A DNA stretch of 64,000 bases from Pelotomaculum sp. (GCA_018435055.1 JAHDOA010000004.1:124001-188000); one strand, 5' to 3'; counted from the stretch's first letter, positions 26,245-36,321 are shown. Numbers and translations: made by a program. The notes: generated by a model not told the origin, from the letters alone.

Positions 26245-26278
26245 ATTATATAGCCTGAGGGCTAACAAAACGGCTAAC
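26245..26278 (-). promoter_or_regulatory. SARP-type operator and -10, site E (gldA)
   Basis: On the minus strand: GTTAGCC, GTTTT, GTTAGCC, 9 nt, TATAAT. The two heptamers are identical. It is the promoter of gldA with a leader of about 25 nt. Confidence 0.75.
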
Positions 26279-26366
26279 GAAATGAGTATATTCCTGGTTT
26301 TTTTTATTATTCATTCCGGCGGCAATTATGAGAGCTTAGCCAATAAAAAAGAAGGCCGCTTGTTTC

Positions 26367-26834
26367 TCAATTTATTTCAAAAATTCCTACGCCTAACGCC
26401 TGATTATCCCATAGAACTTTATTTACCATTTCATACTGGGTTTCTTCACATTTAACTACAAGGACAATTTCAGCAGAGTTGTCCTTTGCCCTTTTTTCAT
26501 CTTTGTAGCTGCGGATTTTACTTATTGAGGTATCTAGTATAAAACCCAATACAGCCCCGGTAAATAATCCGATTAACCCCCATAATATCGGACCCCACTT
26601 CAATATGAAACCGTATATGGCCCCCAGCAGCATGAAAACAGTCCCCAGTATGGCGGCCCCGTCAAATACGCTTATACCGTCAGCCCGGTGGATGCTGTCG
26701 ATAATTCTTCTTTCCTCAATCCTTTTATCCAGTGGTATTCCCCCAATATTATTCCTGGGAATGCCTCTCTTTTCCAGGTCGCTTATAGCTAATTCAAGGA
26801 AAAAGGAATATTCAAAAGTGGCTGCTACGAACAC
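26367..26834 (-). CDS. Small membrane protein with Gly-zipper segment, unknown function
   Basis: 155 residues. A soluble alpha/beta N-terminus (EYSFFLELAISDLEKRGIPRNNI) looks like a ferredoxin-like sensor strand-helix. Two closely spaced Gly-rich transmembrane segments follow (about 60-100, GAILGTVFMLLGAIYGFI and LFTGAVLGFILDT). A C-terminal strand-rich part ends in ALGVGIFEIN. The layout resembles general-stress-type membrane proteins, but the family is not recognised with certainty. It overlaps the end of the upstream gene by 10 bp, so they form a pair. Confidence 0.6.
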   Translation of the reverse strand: MFVAATFEYSFFLELAISDLEKRGIPRNNIGGIPLDKRIEERRIIDSIHRADGISVFDGAAILGTVFMLLGAIYGFILKWGPILWGLIGLFTGAVLGFILDTSISKIRSYKDEKRAKDNSAEIVLVVKCEETQYEMVNKVLWDNQALGVGIFEIN

Positions 26835-27628
26835 TTTCCAAATTCACACTCCAGTGATTTGTATATATATTTACTCTGATAGTTGTCTCTTATAAAGCGG
26901 GACTGCTCCATACCAAAAAGCCTGTTATACTCAACTGTATTCACATATGAATCATAAATGGCAAAACCGTATAGTGAAGGTATAAACAGGAGCCATTGGG
27001 GGTCAATTACAGCCGTGGCCTGCGCAAATGCTCCCATAAAGGTATAGTGTATGGCAGGCAAAAAGTGAGAAAAATAGGCGATAACTATAAATTTAACCAG
27101 CAGAAAAAAAGATGTGGGCACTCTGTGTGTATACAAATGGCCCAGACCCGGGGCAAGTATTGACAGAACCACCGCCACCCAGGGATTTCTTTTGTCAAGG
27201 TAACAAATTTCCACTGAACTAAGTTGAACTGGGATCAGAGTTGAATCTTCCCTGTCAGCCAGTATGGATAGTTTATTTAAATCGACCGTCAGTCCATAAG
27301 TCCCCCAGATAGAGATTATATATACCGCAATGTAAAGAAGAAACCAATCCAGGTTTATAACCTCTTTAGCCAGCTCGAACCTACCAGTCAGGGAATACAT
27401 AATGGCTGTATTTGTTTTGGAGGCGATGTTTATGAAGAACTCCCAGCCGACTAACAAAAACCCCTTGGCATAACTCCCCAGGATTATATAGCCATATCCG
27501 GGAAAAGCCGCGGACCACCAGGCTGTCACCCAGGGGTTTTTCATATGCAAAAAATTTATTGTAAAAGAGCTGGTCAAACCTTTAGGCCGGCGCTTATTTC
27601 TAATTGATAAAGGCTGGTTCTTTTCCAT
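26825..27628 (-). CDS. Polytopic membrane protein, unknown function
   Basis: 267 residues with about five or six hydrophobic helices. Two similar halves each begin KNPWV/RNPWV and contain PGYGYIILG or PGLGHLYTH, a TM2-like pattern of internal duplication. No catalytic motif is seen. It is transcribed with the small membrane protein downstream. The leader 27629-27887 contains no gene apart from the terminator of the large protein gene. Confidence 0.6.
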   Translation of the reverse strand: MEKNQPLSIRNKRRPKGLTSSFTINFLHMKNPWVTAWWSAAFPGYGYIILGSYAKGFLLVGWEFFINIASKTNTAIMYSLTGRFELAKEVINLDWFLLYIAVYIISIWGTYGLTVDLNKLSILADREDSTLIPVQLSSVEICYLDKRNPWVAVVLSILAPGLGHLYTHRVPTSFFLLVKFIVIAYFSHFLPAIHYTFMGAFAQATAVIDPQWLLFIPSLYGFAIYDSYVNTVEYNRLFGMEQSRFIRDNYQSKYIYKSLECEFGKCS

Positions 27629-27817
27629 AATTAATTGATACCTCTGTTTTAGATAACATTTTAATTGTTTCCGGCGTAAGAAAAATTATTATATAATTCC
27701 TCCGGAGGATTTCAGTATTTGAAAATCCTGCAACATTGCTTTTACTTTTGTCTGGCAATCTAAAATATGTGTCTCCAAGCGGTCATAAGTAAACTAGTAA
27801 TACTATCAACCTCTTGA

Positions 27818-27856
27818 AAAAGACAAAGAAACCGGGGGAAAGGCCCCCGGTTTCTT
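27818..27856 (-). terminator. Bidirectional-looking terminator after the 2031-residue protein gene
   Basis: GAAACCGGGGG pairs with CCCCCGGTTTC; on the minus strand it is followed by TTTGTCTTTTT. It lies 32 bp after the stop at 27888. Confidence 0.8.
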
Positions 27857-27887
27857 TTGCTTGCAGATTACCCACAAACCTGATTAA

Positions 27888-30800
27888 TCAGTCAATAGTT
27901 TTTTCTACAAAGTAAGTGTAATACCGCTGCATGATGACTGCAAATTGGGCCCTGTTTGCACCGGTCTGTGGAGAGACTAGATTGTTTCCAACACCTACTA
28001 TGAGGCCATTACCAACAGCCCATTGCATTTCGGCTCTGGCCCAGCCGGAAATATCAGCCGCGTCATGATATGCGCCCAGGTCGTCTTTTTTGCTTACATC
28101 GTATCCCATGAACTTGGAGTATTTGTGTAAAATGGCAACCATTTGCTCCCTGGTCAATATATCTTCAGGGCCGAAATTTCCATTTCCATAACCGGACACA
28201 ATGTTATTTTTCGCGGCCCAGGTTATGGCTTCTGTATACCATTTACCCTCCTCCACATCTGCGAAAATATTCTCCGGCATATCATCACTTTGAGAGAGCC
28301 GATAAAGTACGGCCACGAGCATAGCCCGGGTGGTATCTACATCACCGTCAAACCGTCCCTCGCCTGTGCCTTCCATTAAACCGTGTGCCGCACAAAACCA
28401 TGCGGCTTCATCATACCAATCATTTTGATCCACATCATCAAAATAATCTATTTTTGTGTACTCTATGTCTATATCGACTCCCCCTGCGGGCATCTGAAAA
28501 CTGTAAGCGCCGTCACTGTTTTTTGTAACCGTAAGCGGATTTCCGTTTTGGTCAAGGACAGTGGGTATATTGTTTTCATAACCCGGGTCAGGCTCTATTG
28601 TGATAAAGACACTGTCACCGGCCTTAGCCTGCTGACTGCTGAGTTTTATTTTACCATTGGCTTTTTGAGCGGCTTCGCTATTGTTTATTACAGGGTATTG
28701 GGCCGGCGCTTGAGAATCGACACGGCCGCCACCACCGCCGCTGACAGTCTCCCAAGTTGCTGTTACGGTTACATTTTTGGCGGGCATGGTGAAGCTTGTG
28801 GTCTGTGCATCGGCATCAGCAAAAGTCACATCTGTTGAAGTCCAGCCGTTAAAAGTATAACCAGAACGGTTACCGGCATTTATGGTGACGGTATCATTTT
28901 CGGCATAATCACCTGCGCCGGCGGCGCCCGCGCCCACATCGTTCAGGGTAACCGCGTAAGTTCCGGGTACTACAATAGACCCATCTTCCAATTCAACATT
29001 TACCGTTACAGGCTTTGCCGGCATAATGAAGGTGTATTCCCGGCCTGCTGTTACCTCTGTTGTTTCTACATTATTGCTGTCGGCATCAGTAACGGCAATA
29101 GCCTTGAATTGCTTTCCGCTTTGCACACTGTCTATATTTACCGTTACAGTGGCCCCTTCTTCAGCCAAAGCGGCCGGAGCAGTTGTCACCGTAGCTGTAC
29201 CGCCTACCACATCTGCTACAGTTATTGCGTATTTAGTCGCCGGTATATCCCCGCCATACTCATTGATATCTTTGAAAGTAATATTATTCGCAGTAGCGTA
29301 GGTATTTGCACTTGAGCCGGGAACACCGTAGATAATTAATTCAGGTGAACATCCGGAAAATACTCCATCTCCAAGAGCGGTTTCCCCATTAGGGATTACA
29401 GCTTCAGCTAAACCATCGTTATTAGCAAAAGCATAAGCACCAATTGCAGTAACGCTATTTGGAAAAACCACCTTGGTTAACTGATTATTGGAAAACGCAT
29501 GCATACCAATTGCAGCAACACCGTTGGGAATAATTACCTCTGTCAAAGCGTTTGAACCAAATGCATATTGGCCGATATTTATTAGTGTTTCAGGAAGATT
29601 TACGCTTTTGATTCCCTTTGAATAAAAAGCCATATCCCCTATACCTGTGACCGGATAGCCTTCTATCTCATCTGGTATTGTAATATCTTCTAAAACCGCA
29701 TCTGCAAAGCCTGTAATAATAACTTTGTTGTCCTCGATGTAATAGTTGAAAACCGCTACTTCCTCAAAATTTGCCACCAGATTCCTGTCTTTTGCAGCCT
29801 TAAACATATATACCGGGTCAGTGCTGACAACCACATCATCCTCTGTCCAGCTAATGAATTTATACAATTCCCCAGGCACAGCTTCCACTGTTACATATTC
29901 TCCGGGCTTATATAGCCCGTTGCCATAAACCTGCCCTGCTTCGGTTGAAAGAGCCTCAAGGGATATTGTAAATAAATTTAGGTCTTGTATCTCGGCAATG
30001 TTAAACATCACCTCAGCGCTATTTCCTGATGGGTCCGTGGCCGTTAAGTATATGGAATGGGCGCCGCTGACATTAGCCGGCCATTCAATCCTGCCGGAAT
30101 TTCCAGTATCCTTGATTAGCTTTAATCCGTGCTCCAATAAATTACTATATACATTTATATCTAATGTATCACCATCTGGGTCACCTACTTCGTATGGTAT
30201 AGTAATCGTTTCCCCTCTTTGAACAACTCCGAGATTATTTTCATAAGTCTTTGGTTCTACAAAAGCAGGTGGTGCATTGGGTGCTTTTATACTAAACTCA
30301 AAATCATATCCTGCTCTTTCTTCCCTTTCGTGGCCCGATTCCAGGTCCTTTAATTTTATATAAACGCCGTAGTCACTGACTGAAAGCCCCTCATGCTCCC
30401 AATAGTAGGTATAAGCGCCGGGCTTGTGATAATTCTCATCCATCAGTTCATTCAGAATCACATTCTTATTATTTTTATCTTCTATAATCACTGTGGCTTC
30501 TAAACCTCTTTGCCCTGCTGCCGCACAGGCATCAAAGATGACTTGTATAGCTGAACCACTGACTCCTTCTTTAAAACCGGGGGGAGTTGTTGAAAAATCA
30601 GCTAATTCCGGTTTTAAAGCATCTTCCGTATATTCAACTTTAATTTTAAGATCAGTTGTTGGCTTGTCCGGGTCATTTGATATTAAATGAATTGTTTCCT
30701 CAAAAGTGTTTCCCGCCTCGCCAACCGGCAAATCCAACGGCATGGCTATTAGCTGGCTTTGGCCCGGATAAATGGTATATTCCTTGATAAATAAAGGCGA

Positions 30801-33800
30801 AACAAATGTTGCTGTTTCATCAGCCGGTGAGAACTCCACATTTAGCTCCTCTTTGCCACTGTTGCCCAATTCAAAATAGGCGGCGGCTTCTTCTGTCCCC
30901 GGGTTTAACCGTACAGTTACTTCCGTTTCAGACAGAATCAGTTCCGGCTTTCGCTCATAACCTGCAATAGTATATTCGTTATCTGAAATGGCTTCAGTTG
31001 AACGCATTCCGTCAGATACAACTACTTTAAATTTATAGTTTCCACCTTTAGGGAAGTTTGCGGCATTTAACCTATGAGAATACATGCCACTTGCATTATC
31101 AGGAATATCCGCGGCAATGGAATCCCAGGTATTTCCGCCATCAGAACTAACTTGTATTTCTGATAGCAATGCATCTCCATCAGCATCGCCGGCCTCCCAG
31201 GTAATCATAAAATCTCCGGCAAGGGAAGCATCACTAGGCCCGGTAATGCTTACAACAGGTGCATTTGCGGAATACTCGTACCTTTGAAATAATTGGGTTA
31301 TGTTGCCCCCACTTTGTTTCCCTATTTCAATAGCTTTCACATTATCGGCAGGTAAACCGGCTAAAAATGTAGCATAATATTTGCCTTCAAATTCATAATC
31401 TGAGAAGAAGTATTGTGATAAAATGCTGTCATCAGATGCAAGGGTTTGAATTACATAACCATTACTATTATAATCACTACTTTCATCCGCATAATCGTTA
31501 TATTTTACAATGGGGTCAAAATAAACTTTTCTTTGGTTTGATCTGGCATCCTCAATACACCCCGACAATAATAGAACTTCTGATTTTGGATTTTCCGAAA
31601 ATGAACTCATGCTAAGTAAGCTCATTTTTCCTGAGGCAGGTTTGGTTGCGTATTCCAACAGGGCATTGTATTCTGCCCCGGTCGGCCAGGGCCAGCTAGC
31701 ATGATCATACATGATTCCTTGATAGGGTTGAGGATCTCCCGTAACATTAATTATCGGAGTTTCATCATAGCCGTTAGCAGACGGATATTTGTCATATTCT
31801 GTCGGATAAACATCGTCCAAACCCAGACTGTGGATAAATTCATGGATAGTAGTATGTTGTAATACTTGACTAGAATCAATCAAAACCGCGCCATGTCTTG
31901 CCCCAAAAAATTCCCAGTTCATGAACATACCCGGGTCATACAACCCTGTTGCTTCCAGAAATCCAGGTGGTGTCATACCTACGTAAAGGTCATATCCATA
32001 TTTATCGTAAAAACGTTTTTGCTCACGGTCCAACTCCCGAAGTATCCTGGCTTTATACATGTCATGGGTGATAAATCTGGGTTTTGCTATAAACATAGGG
32101 CTTTTTTCTACAAATTTTATGGGAGCTGGGAATATCTTTCTTATGAATTCCTTTTGCTTACTTATATCACTGTAAGCTATAGAAGAGTTATTTTCCCATG
32201 CACCCACTTGAAGGGGAACAAAGGCAAAAGTAAATTCCTTTTTAGGTTCATAGAGTTGATGACTATCAGCCGGATCCTCTACATAGCCTCTAACCTGATA
32301 TTCCTCCCGGGCTCCCACGTCCTTATTGGGAACCACGGCTCTGATACCTAAACGCTTACCTGCCCAATCCTGTGGGCTGATTTTAATATAGGCACGATGA
32401 GGTGCCCTGCTAATATTAACATATTTTTCCATAAAAGACGATATTGCTTTAGTTTCGTACAATGTTTTTCCGGGGTTATTTACATCATATACTTGAAGTT
32501 TCACATTCTGTGCTACCGATATATACTCGTTTTTAAAGTACCCTTCGGAAACATAGACTTCCGGAGAAAGGTAAAGGGGGGCATTATGACCGTCAACTAT
32601 ACGTGAAGGGTTATCTATTACTTGGGTTAAATTCCATTTAAGCTCGAATGTTGGCAACTCTGTCATAGTTAGTTCTGTCCGGTCCTCAGATGTGGTGTCA
32701 CGCGGGAATCTGATTTCTGCTATACCCTCTTCATTGGTTTTTCCCCCATTGTAGCCATCGAATTTTGCCCCACCCCAAAACTGCACCGTCCTGCCTTCTA
32801 ATGGTTCCCCCAATGTATTGACAACTTTAACTTCAATAATACCTTTAAAATCCTTCAAATCGGGATAGGTATAATATTGGTACAGATTCGTTTTAGACCA
32901 CTCTTTATAAAGTACTCCGTAAAGAGCCGGTGCAGCAACACCTATCTCTCGCTCAACGAGAAAATCTCCACCACCTACGGTAAATGTAGCCATTCCCTCG
33001 GTATCGGTTGTTACCCAGTCTTCTGTGGGCTTAAAAATACAATAAGGCTTATTAAAATTAGAACTTTTCTTCCCCCAATAATAATAGATGTTTGTAGGAA
33101 CGTCTGCCACCGGCTCTGTTCCCTTATCAAAATCGTCTTCAGCGGATTCGCGAATAATTTTTACATTCACCGTGGAATTCCATATATCCCCATCAATGTA
33201 TTTAGCCCAATATACATCATAATCATCATGTGAGCTAATTTGCCCCTCATAATCAACTTCAATACAAAGATAAGGTGTATCATATACTTGTACTCCGGCA
33301 CTTAATGTCCCAATCAACTCATCAGGAACCTTTAAGGAATAGAAATCCACCTCAAAAATAATATCATACCACTCATCCCACTCATCAGAAAAAGTAATGC
33401 GTGGTTCACCTGCTTTTACAAGATCAGGCTTTTCAATATAGATATCTTCTATGTTAATATCTGCTCTATCATATACATCATTATCTCTTATGGTAAACAC
33501 TGCTTCTTTTCCATATAGACCATTAGCTATATAAAAGGGTGTGTCACCTTCTTTTATAATTGGAGTAAAACCTACCTTGCATTCATAGACATCTTCCCCT
33601 TCTTCACCTTCCTTGGGAACATGAACAAAGAAATATCCTGTTACCTCCGGAAATTCATATGATGTTTTCAAATCGGACACTCCCATTATTGGTGGGTCCT
33701 CGCCATTGTCCCCTGTTTCCATTGTTTGCATCATATTTGCACCTGTTGGGGTTGGAACGGGCATTTCAGGTTCATCTGCAGTGTTCATATCATCCAAAGA

Positions 33801-33983
33801 ATTGTCACAAAGCCCATTATCATTATCATTGCCCGGTTCTGCGTATACAACTTCAGATACCGAGATATCCTGTTCATTATCTTCTGCCACAAAATGGTCA
33901 CTTTTGGCCGCCCCGCTTAAAGGAAATAATGACATAACAAAAACCAAACACAGAATTACACCTAAAAGCCTTTTTATTCTCAC
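27888..33983 (-). CDS. Giant secreted S-layer protein with zincin motif, LRR_5, InlB-like repeats and SLH domains
   Basis: A 2031-residue protein from the GTG at 33983, which directly follows GGGGAGG; an upstream ATG at 34067 would overlap the next gene. A signal peptide (RIKRLLGVILCLVFVM) is followed by beta domains. A zinc-protease motif HEFIHSLGLDD (HExxHxxGxxD) lies near residue 720, then Ig/fibronectin-like repeats, BspA-type leucine-rich repeats (about 1480-1560), InlB-type B repeats (GYTFNGWTS), and three SLH repeats at the end. It is probably a wall-anchored protease or adhesin. Confidence 0.82.
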   Translation of the reverse strand: MRIKRLLGVILCLVFVMSLFPLSGAAKSDHFVAEDNEQDISVSEVVYAEPGNDNDNGLCDNSLDDMNTADEPEMPVPTPTGANMMQTMETGDNGEDPPIMGVSDLKTSYEFPEVTGYFFVHVPKEGEEGEDVYECKVGFTPIIKEGDTPFYIANGLYGKEAVFTIRDNDVYDRADINIEDIYIEKPDLVKAGEPRITFSDEWDEWYDIIFEVDFYSLKVPDELIGTLSAGVQVYDTPYLCIEVDYEGQISSHDDYDVYWAKYIDGDIWNSTVNVKIIRESAEDDFDKGTEPVADVPTNIYYYWGKKSSNFNKPYCIFKPTEDWVTTDTEGMATFTVGGGDFLVEREIGVAAPALYGVLYKEWSKTNLYQYYTYPDLKDFKGIIEVKVVNTLGEPLEGRTVQFWGGAKFDGYNGGKTNEEGIAEIRFPRDTTSEDRTELTMTELPTFELKWNLTQVIDNPSRIVDGHNAPLYLSPEVYVSEGYFKNEYISVAQNVKLQVYDVNNPGKTLYETKAISSFMEKYVNISRAPHRAYIKISPQDWAGKRLGIRAVVPNKDVGAREEYQVRGYVEDPADSHQLYEPKKEFTFAFVPLQVGAWENNSSIAYSDISKQKEFIRKIFPAPIKFVEKSPMFIAKPRFITHDMYKARILRELDREQKRFYDKYGYDLYVGMTPPGFLEATGLYDPGMFMNWEFFGARHGAVLIDSSQVLQHTTIHEFIHSLGLDDVYPTEYDKYPSANGYDETPIINVTGDPQPYQGIMYDHASWPWPTGAEYNALLEYATKPASGKMSLLSMSSFSENPKSEVLLLSGCIEDARSNQRKVYFDPIVKYNDYADESSDYNSNGYVIQTLASDDSILSQYFFSDYEFEGKYYATFLAGLPADNVKAIEIGKQSGGNITQLFQRYEYSANAPVVSITGPSDASLAGDFMITWEAGDADGDALLSEIQVSSDGGNTWDSIAADIPDNASGMYSHRLNAANFPKGGNYKFKVVVSDGMRSTEAISDNEYTIAGYERKPELILSETEVTVRLNPGTEEAAAYFELGNSGKEELNVEFSPADETATFVSPLFIKEYTIYPGQSQLIAMPLDLPVGEAGNTFEETIHLISNDPDKPTTDLKIKVEYTEDALKPELADFSTTPPGFKEGVSGSAIQVIFDACAAAGQRGLEATVIIEDKNNKNVILNELMDENYHKPGAYTYYWEHEGLSVSDYGVYIKLKDLESGHEREERAGYDFEFSIKAPNAPPAFVEPKTYENNLGVVQRGETITIPYEVGDPDGDTLDINVYSNLLEHGLKLIKDTGNSGRIEWPANVSGAHSIYLTATDPSGNSAEVMFNIAEIQDLNLFTISLEALSTEAGQVYGNGLYKPGEYVTVEAVPGELYKFISWTEDDVVVSTDPVYMFKAAKDRNLVANFEEVAVFNYYIEDNKVIITGFADAVLEDITIPDEIEGYPVTGIGDMAFYSKGIKSVNLPETLINIGQYAFGSNALTEVIIPNGVAAIGMHAFSNNQLTKVVFPNSVTAIGAYAFANNDGLAEAVIPNGETALGDGVFSGCSPELIIYGVPGSSANTYATANNITFKDINEYGGDIPATKYAITVADVVGGTATVTTAPAALAEEGATVTVNIDSVQSGKQFKAIAVTDADSNNVETTEVTAGREYTFIMPAKPVTVNVELEDGSIVVPGTYAVTLNDVGAGAAGAGDYAENDTVTINAGNRSGYTFNGWTSTDVTFADADAQTTSFTMPAKNVTVTATWETVSGGGGGRVDSQAPAQYPVINNSEAAQKANGKIKLSSQQAKAGDSVFITIEPDPGYENNIPTVLDQNGNPLTVTKNSDGAYSFQMPAGGVDIDIEYTKIDYFDDVDQNDWYDEAAWFCAAHGLMEGTGEGRFDGDVDTTRAMLVAVLYRLSQSDDMPENIFADVEEGKWYTEAITWAAKNNIVSGYGNGNFGPEDILTREQMVAILHKYSKFMGYDVSKKDDLGAYHDAADISGWARAEMQWAVGNGLIVGVGNNLVSPQTGANRAQFAVIMQRYYTYFVEKTID

Positions 33984-34024
33984 TTTTTTCCTCCCCTTTA
34001 AATAGAATTTTCCATGCCGCCTCA

Positions 34025-34534
34025 TTACCAACCACTCACCTTTGCTGTTACACCGGTTTCCCGCCATAATCTTTCCTTTACTTCAAATACTTCCTGCTCA
34101 TCCATCATACCATGGAGCAGGCGCACCCACATGGTCTTGGCTTCGTCGCCGAAAGTCAGCCGAATATGGGCCTTCTCAATGACAACGGAAGAAAGTCTTA
34201 CACCATGCACGCCATCACTGCCCCATTTGTAAATTTTGTTGCCCATAAGAATGCCAAAGACGGATACCACCGTTTGTTCGGCAACACTCCTTTCTTTGCT
34301 GTTTCCTGTGGAAATAACCGCAGAGGGCACCACTAAGATGCAATTATCCCAGATTAGTTCGGCGTCTTTTAATAACTGACTTTGTTTTATGAGGAGTATG
34401 AGTAATACTATATTTGCACATCCAAAAACAATGGCCATTTCAAGCATACACCTTTTAAAAAACCACACTGTAATAAATACACTGATTATTAACAGTATGA
34501 CATAAATTTTGTGCCATTTCCGAATTGCTTCCAC
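34025..34534 (-). CDS. Two-helix membrane protein, unknown function
   Basis: 169 residues. Two adjacent transmembrane segments (about 10-50) precede a beta-rich cytoplasmic or PH-like domain with HGVRLSSVVIEKAHIRLTFGD. It lies immediately upstream of the giant SLH protein gene (41 bp to its GTG), so it may be co-transcribed. No specific family is recognised. Confidence 0.6.
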   Translation of the reverse strand: MEAIRKWHKIYVILLIISVFITVWFFKRCMLEMAIVFGCANIVLLILLIKQSQLLKDAELIWDNCILVVPSAVISTGNSKERSVAEQTVVSVFGILMGNKIYKWGSDGVHGVRLSSVVIEKAHIRLTFGDEAKTMWVRLLHGMMDEQEVFEVKERLWRETGVTAKVSGW

Positions 34535-34607
34535 GGACAGCCCTCCCCCTGTCTCTCAATTTAAAACATGGTAGAGAATTTATCATCACCTTTAAGTATG
34601 AAATCGC

Positions 34608-34641
34608 AAAAAAGGCCTCTCGTACTTTAGTATGAGAGGCC
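34608..34641 (-). terminator. Intrinsic terminator
   Basis: GGCCTCTCATAC pairs with GTACGAGAGGCC, followed by six T on the minus strand, 5 bp behind the ParE-like fragment. Confidence 0.85.
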
Positions 34642-34645
34642 AGAT

Positions 34646-34882
34646 TTACCAGTATCTATAAGGCTTATCTAAAAGACCGGGTATACTTTTGAAAGAGAGC
34701 AGAATCTTGATTATATTCCGGAAACGATAGCCGGTTTCAAAATCAATAATAGATGACAGCGGTGCGCCCATCAGGGGAAATTTCGCAAGCTCTCGGATTC
34801 GTTTGGTGATTATGGAGAGCACATTGGCTGCCGCTGCGGGGTTACACAGTTCCTCGGATACATATTCTTTTATCTTCAGCAA
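34646..34882 (-). pseudogene. Degenerate ParE/RelE-type toxin
   Basis: 78 codons matching the N-terminal two thirds of ParE toxins: LKIKEYVSEELCNPAAA, RIRELAKFPLMGAPL, then TGYRF. The last strands and catalytic tail are replaced by unrelated sequence ending YRYW, probably after a frameshift. No antitoxin is adjacent. It is likely inactive. Confidence 0.6.
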
Positions 34883-35000
34883 ATCTTTTTGTGCTCTGGG
34901 GGAGATTTAATACTAACCATTTGTTATTCCCAGAGATGTTTTAGTTGTTCCTTTTTACGGCCCAGCATTTTAAATTACCACCTTGTATCTTTTAATATCT

Positions 35001-35594
35001 TTAATATTCGCCATAATGCTGGGGTTTCCTGCCTTGTAATTGGTTTTTGCTAGATTTGTATGGGTTTAGTGGGCTTTTTGAGGGTGTTTTGCAACACTCT
35101 CCTAGATAGTCCTTGATTTCCTCACAACATTTTTTATATTTTTTGCCGCTTCCACAAGGGCAACGGTCATTACGCCCCAGCTTTCCGAGCGTATGCCCCA
35201 GAATCCCCATCCGGTTTACAAAACTCTCTTCATTAAAGGGTTCCTTTTCTTTCAACACTTTAAATATAAAGGGTATCAGCAGTGAAGCTACGGCTGCCCT
35301 GGCCGCATGACCGGAGAATCCTTCCTTTACCAATCTTTCCACCGTTTTCTTTGTTTCCGGTGGATTCTTATCCTGCACTTGTTTTTCCACGACAGCTTCC
35401 AATAAAACATGCAGTACCGGATTTGTAGCGTTAATATCAATTGGAGACCTTAAATTAATCCTGTGTCCCCATAGGACTTTTAATTCCGGATGCTCAGATA
35501 AAATTACATCAATATAACAATCCTCTGCAAAGTCCTTGGCAAGCTGAGACTCCATATCTGTGGTTACTTCATTCTCCAATTCTTTTACCCCCAC
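35001..35594 (-). CDS. SEC-C motif protein with DUF1841-like domain
   Basis: 197 residues. The helical N-terminal part (about 20-130) resembles DUF1841. The zinc-binding SEC-C motif RCPCGSGKKYKKCC follows (about 143-156), as found at the SecA C-terminus and in many small proteins. A Lys/Ser-rich tail ends it. The listed start is a GTG; an ATG 13 codons later is possible. The function is unknown, with protein or nucleic acid binding implied by the zinc finger. Confidence 0.75.
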   Translation of the reverse strand: MGVKELENEVTTDMESQLAKDFAEDCYIDVILSEHPELKVLWGHRINLRSPIDINATNPVLHVLLEAVVEKQVQDKNPPETKKTVERLVKEGFSGHAARAAVASLLIPFIFKVLKEKEPFNEESFVNRMGILGHTLGKLGRNDRCPCGSGKKYKKCCEEIKDYLGECCKTPSKSPLNPYKSSKNQLQGRKPQHYGEY

Positions 35595-35673
35595 CCCCGA
35601 TTATGAATATCGAAATTTAATTTCGACAGTTAAGGAAATATTCCTGTAAACTACCCAGCTGTACCGTATCAAA

Positions 35674-35856
35674 TCAACAGCGGACAAATATACCCTTAAA
35701 GAATCCGTTTTTATTGACTAACCTTTGATAGTCGCCAATTTCCACTACCGCGCCCCTCTCCAAGATAATAATCTGATCCGCCTCTTTAATGGTGGAAAAC
35801 CTATGGGCAATAAGCAATATGCTTAGCTGACCCCGTAAATCTCCAATGGCTTTCAA
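35674..35856 (-). pseudogene. 3' fragment of an ABC exporter ATPase
   Basis: About 60 codons containing LIAHRFSTIKEADQIIILERGAV, the H-loop and D-region of an MsbA/lasso-exporter-type ATPase, followed by the usual C-terminus. The membrane domain, Walker A and signature are gone. Confidence 0.75.
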
Positions 35857-35873
35857 GGGCTTTTAGGACTTCA

Positions 35874-36140
35874 TCAAGACAAAAAATGCTGGGCTGCCTC
35901 CCTGGCCAGGGCAATTTTGCGGTCCCGTTGGAATTTTTCCAGCGCCTCCGGATCAGGCTGCTGTCCTGACAACAATTTTTTAATCCCATAACAAGCCATA
36001 TTTGATAAGCGTTGGCGGGAGGAAAACCGGTGGAGCCTGTCCCAGTCCAAATTTTCGGGAGGACTTGCAGGGGGTGTATCACGCACTAATGGGGCGATTA
36101 AATGTATAAGATAATTTTTCTCAGGATCTGGAATTCCCAT
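35874..36140 (-). pseudogene. 5' fragment of RiPP-cluster-type nucleotidyltransferase family protein
   Basis: 88 codons with a proper start (GGGGGTG five bases upstream) and the N-terminal pattern of the NTP_transf_5 family (NYLIHLIAPLV, DWDRLHRFSSRQRL, CYGIKKLL, ALAREAAQ). The frame stops before the catalytic region and the sequence then joins the ABC fragment. Such proteins are often found in lasso-peptide clusters. Confidence 0.55.
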
Positions 36141-36321
36141 AGGAACACCCCCTTTTTTTATGGGGCAGTTCTTTTGTGTCGTTGAAAACCGCCCTGCCTA
36201 TTAACTGCCCGCATTCTTTGTTGATATATAAATTGATTTATAAGTTGATAAATTTCACGATGTAGCGTATACTGTGATTAGCCCCGGAAACACTATATTC
36301 AAAGAAGGCGAGGTGAGTATT

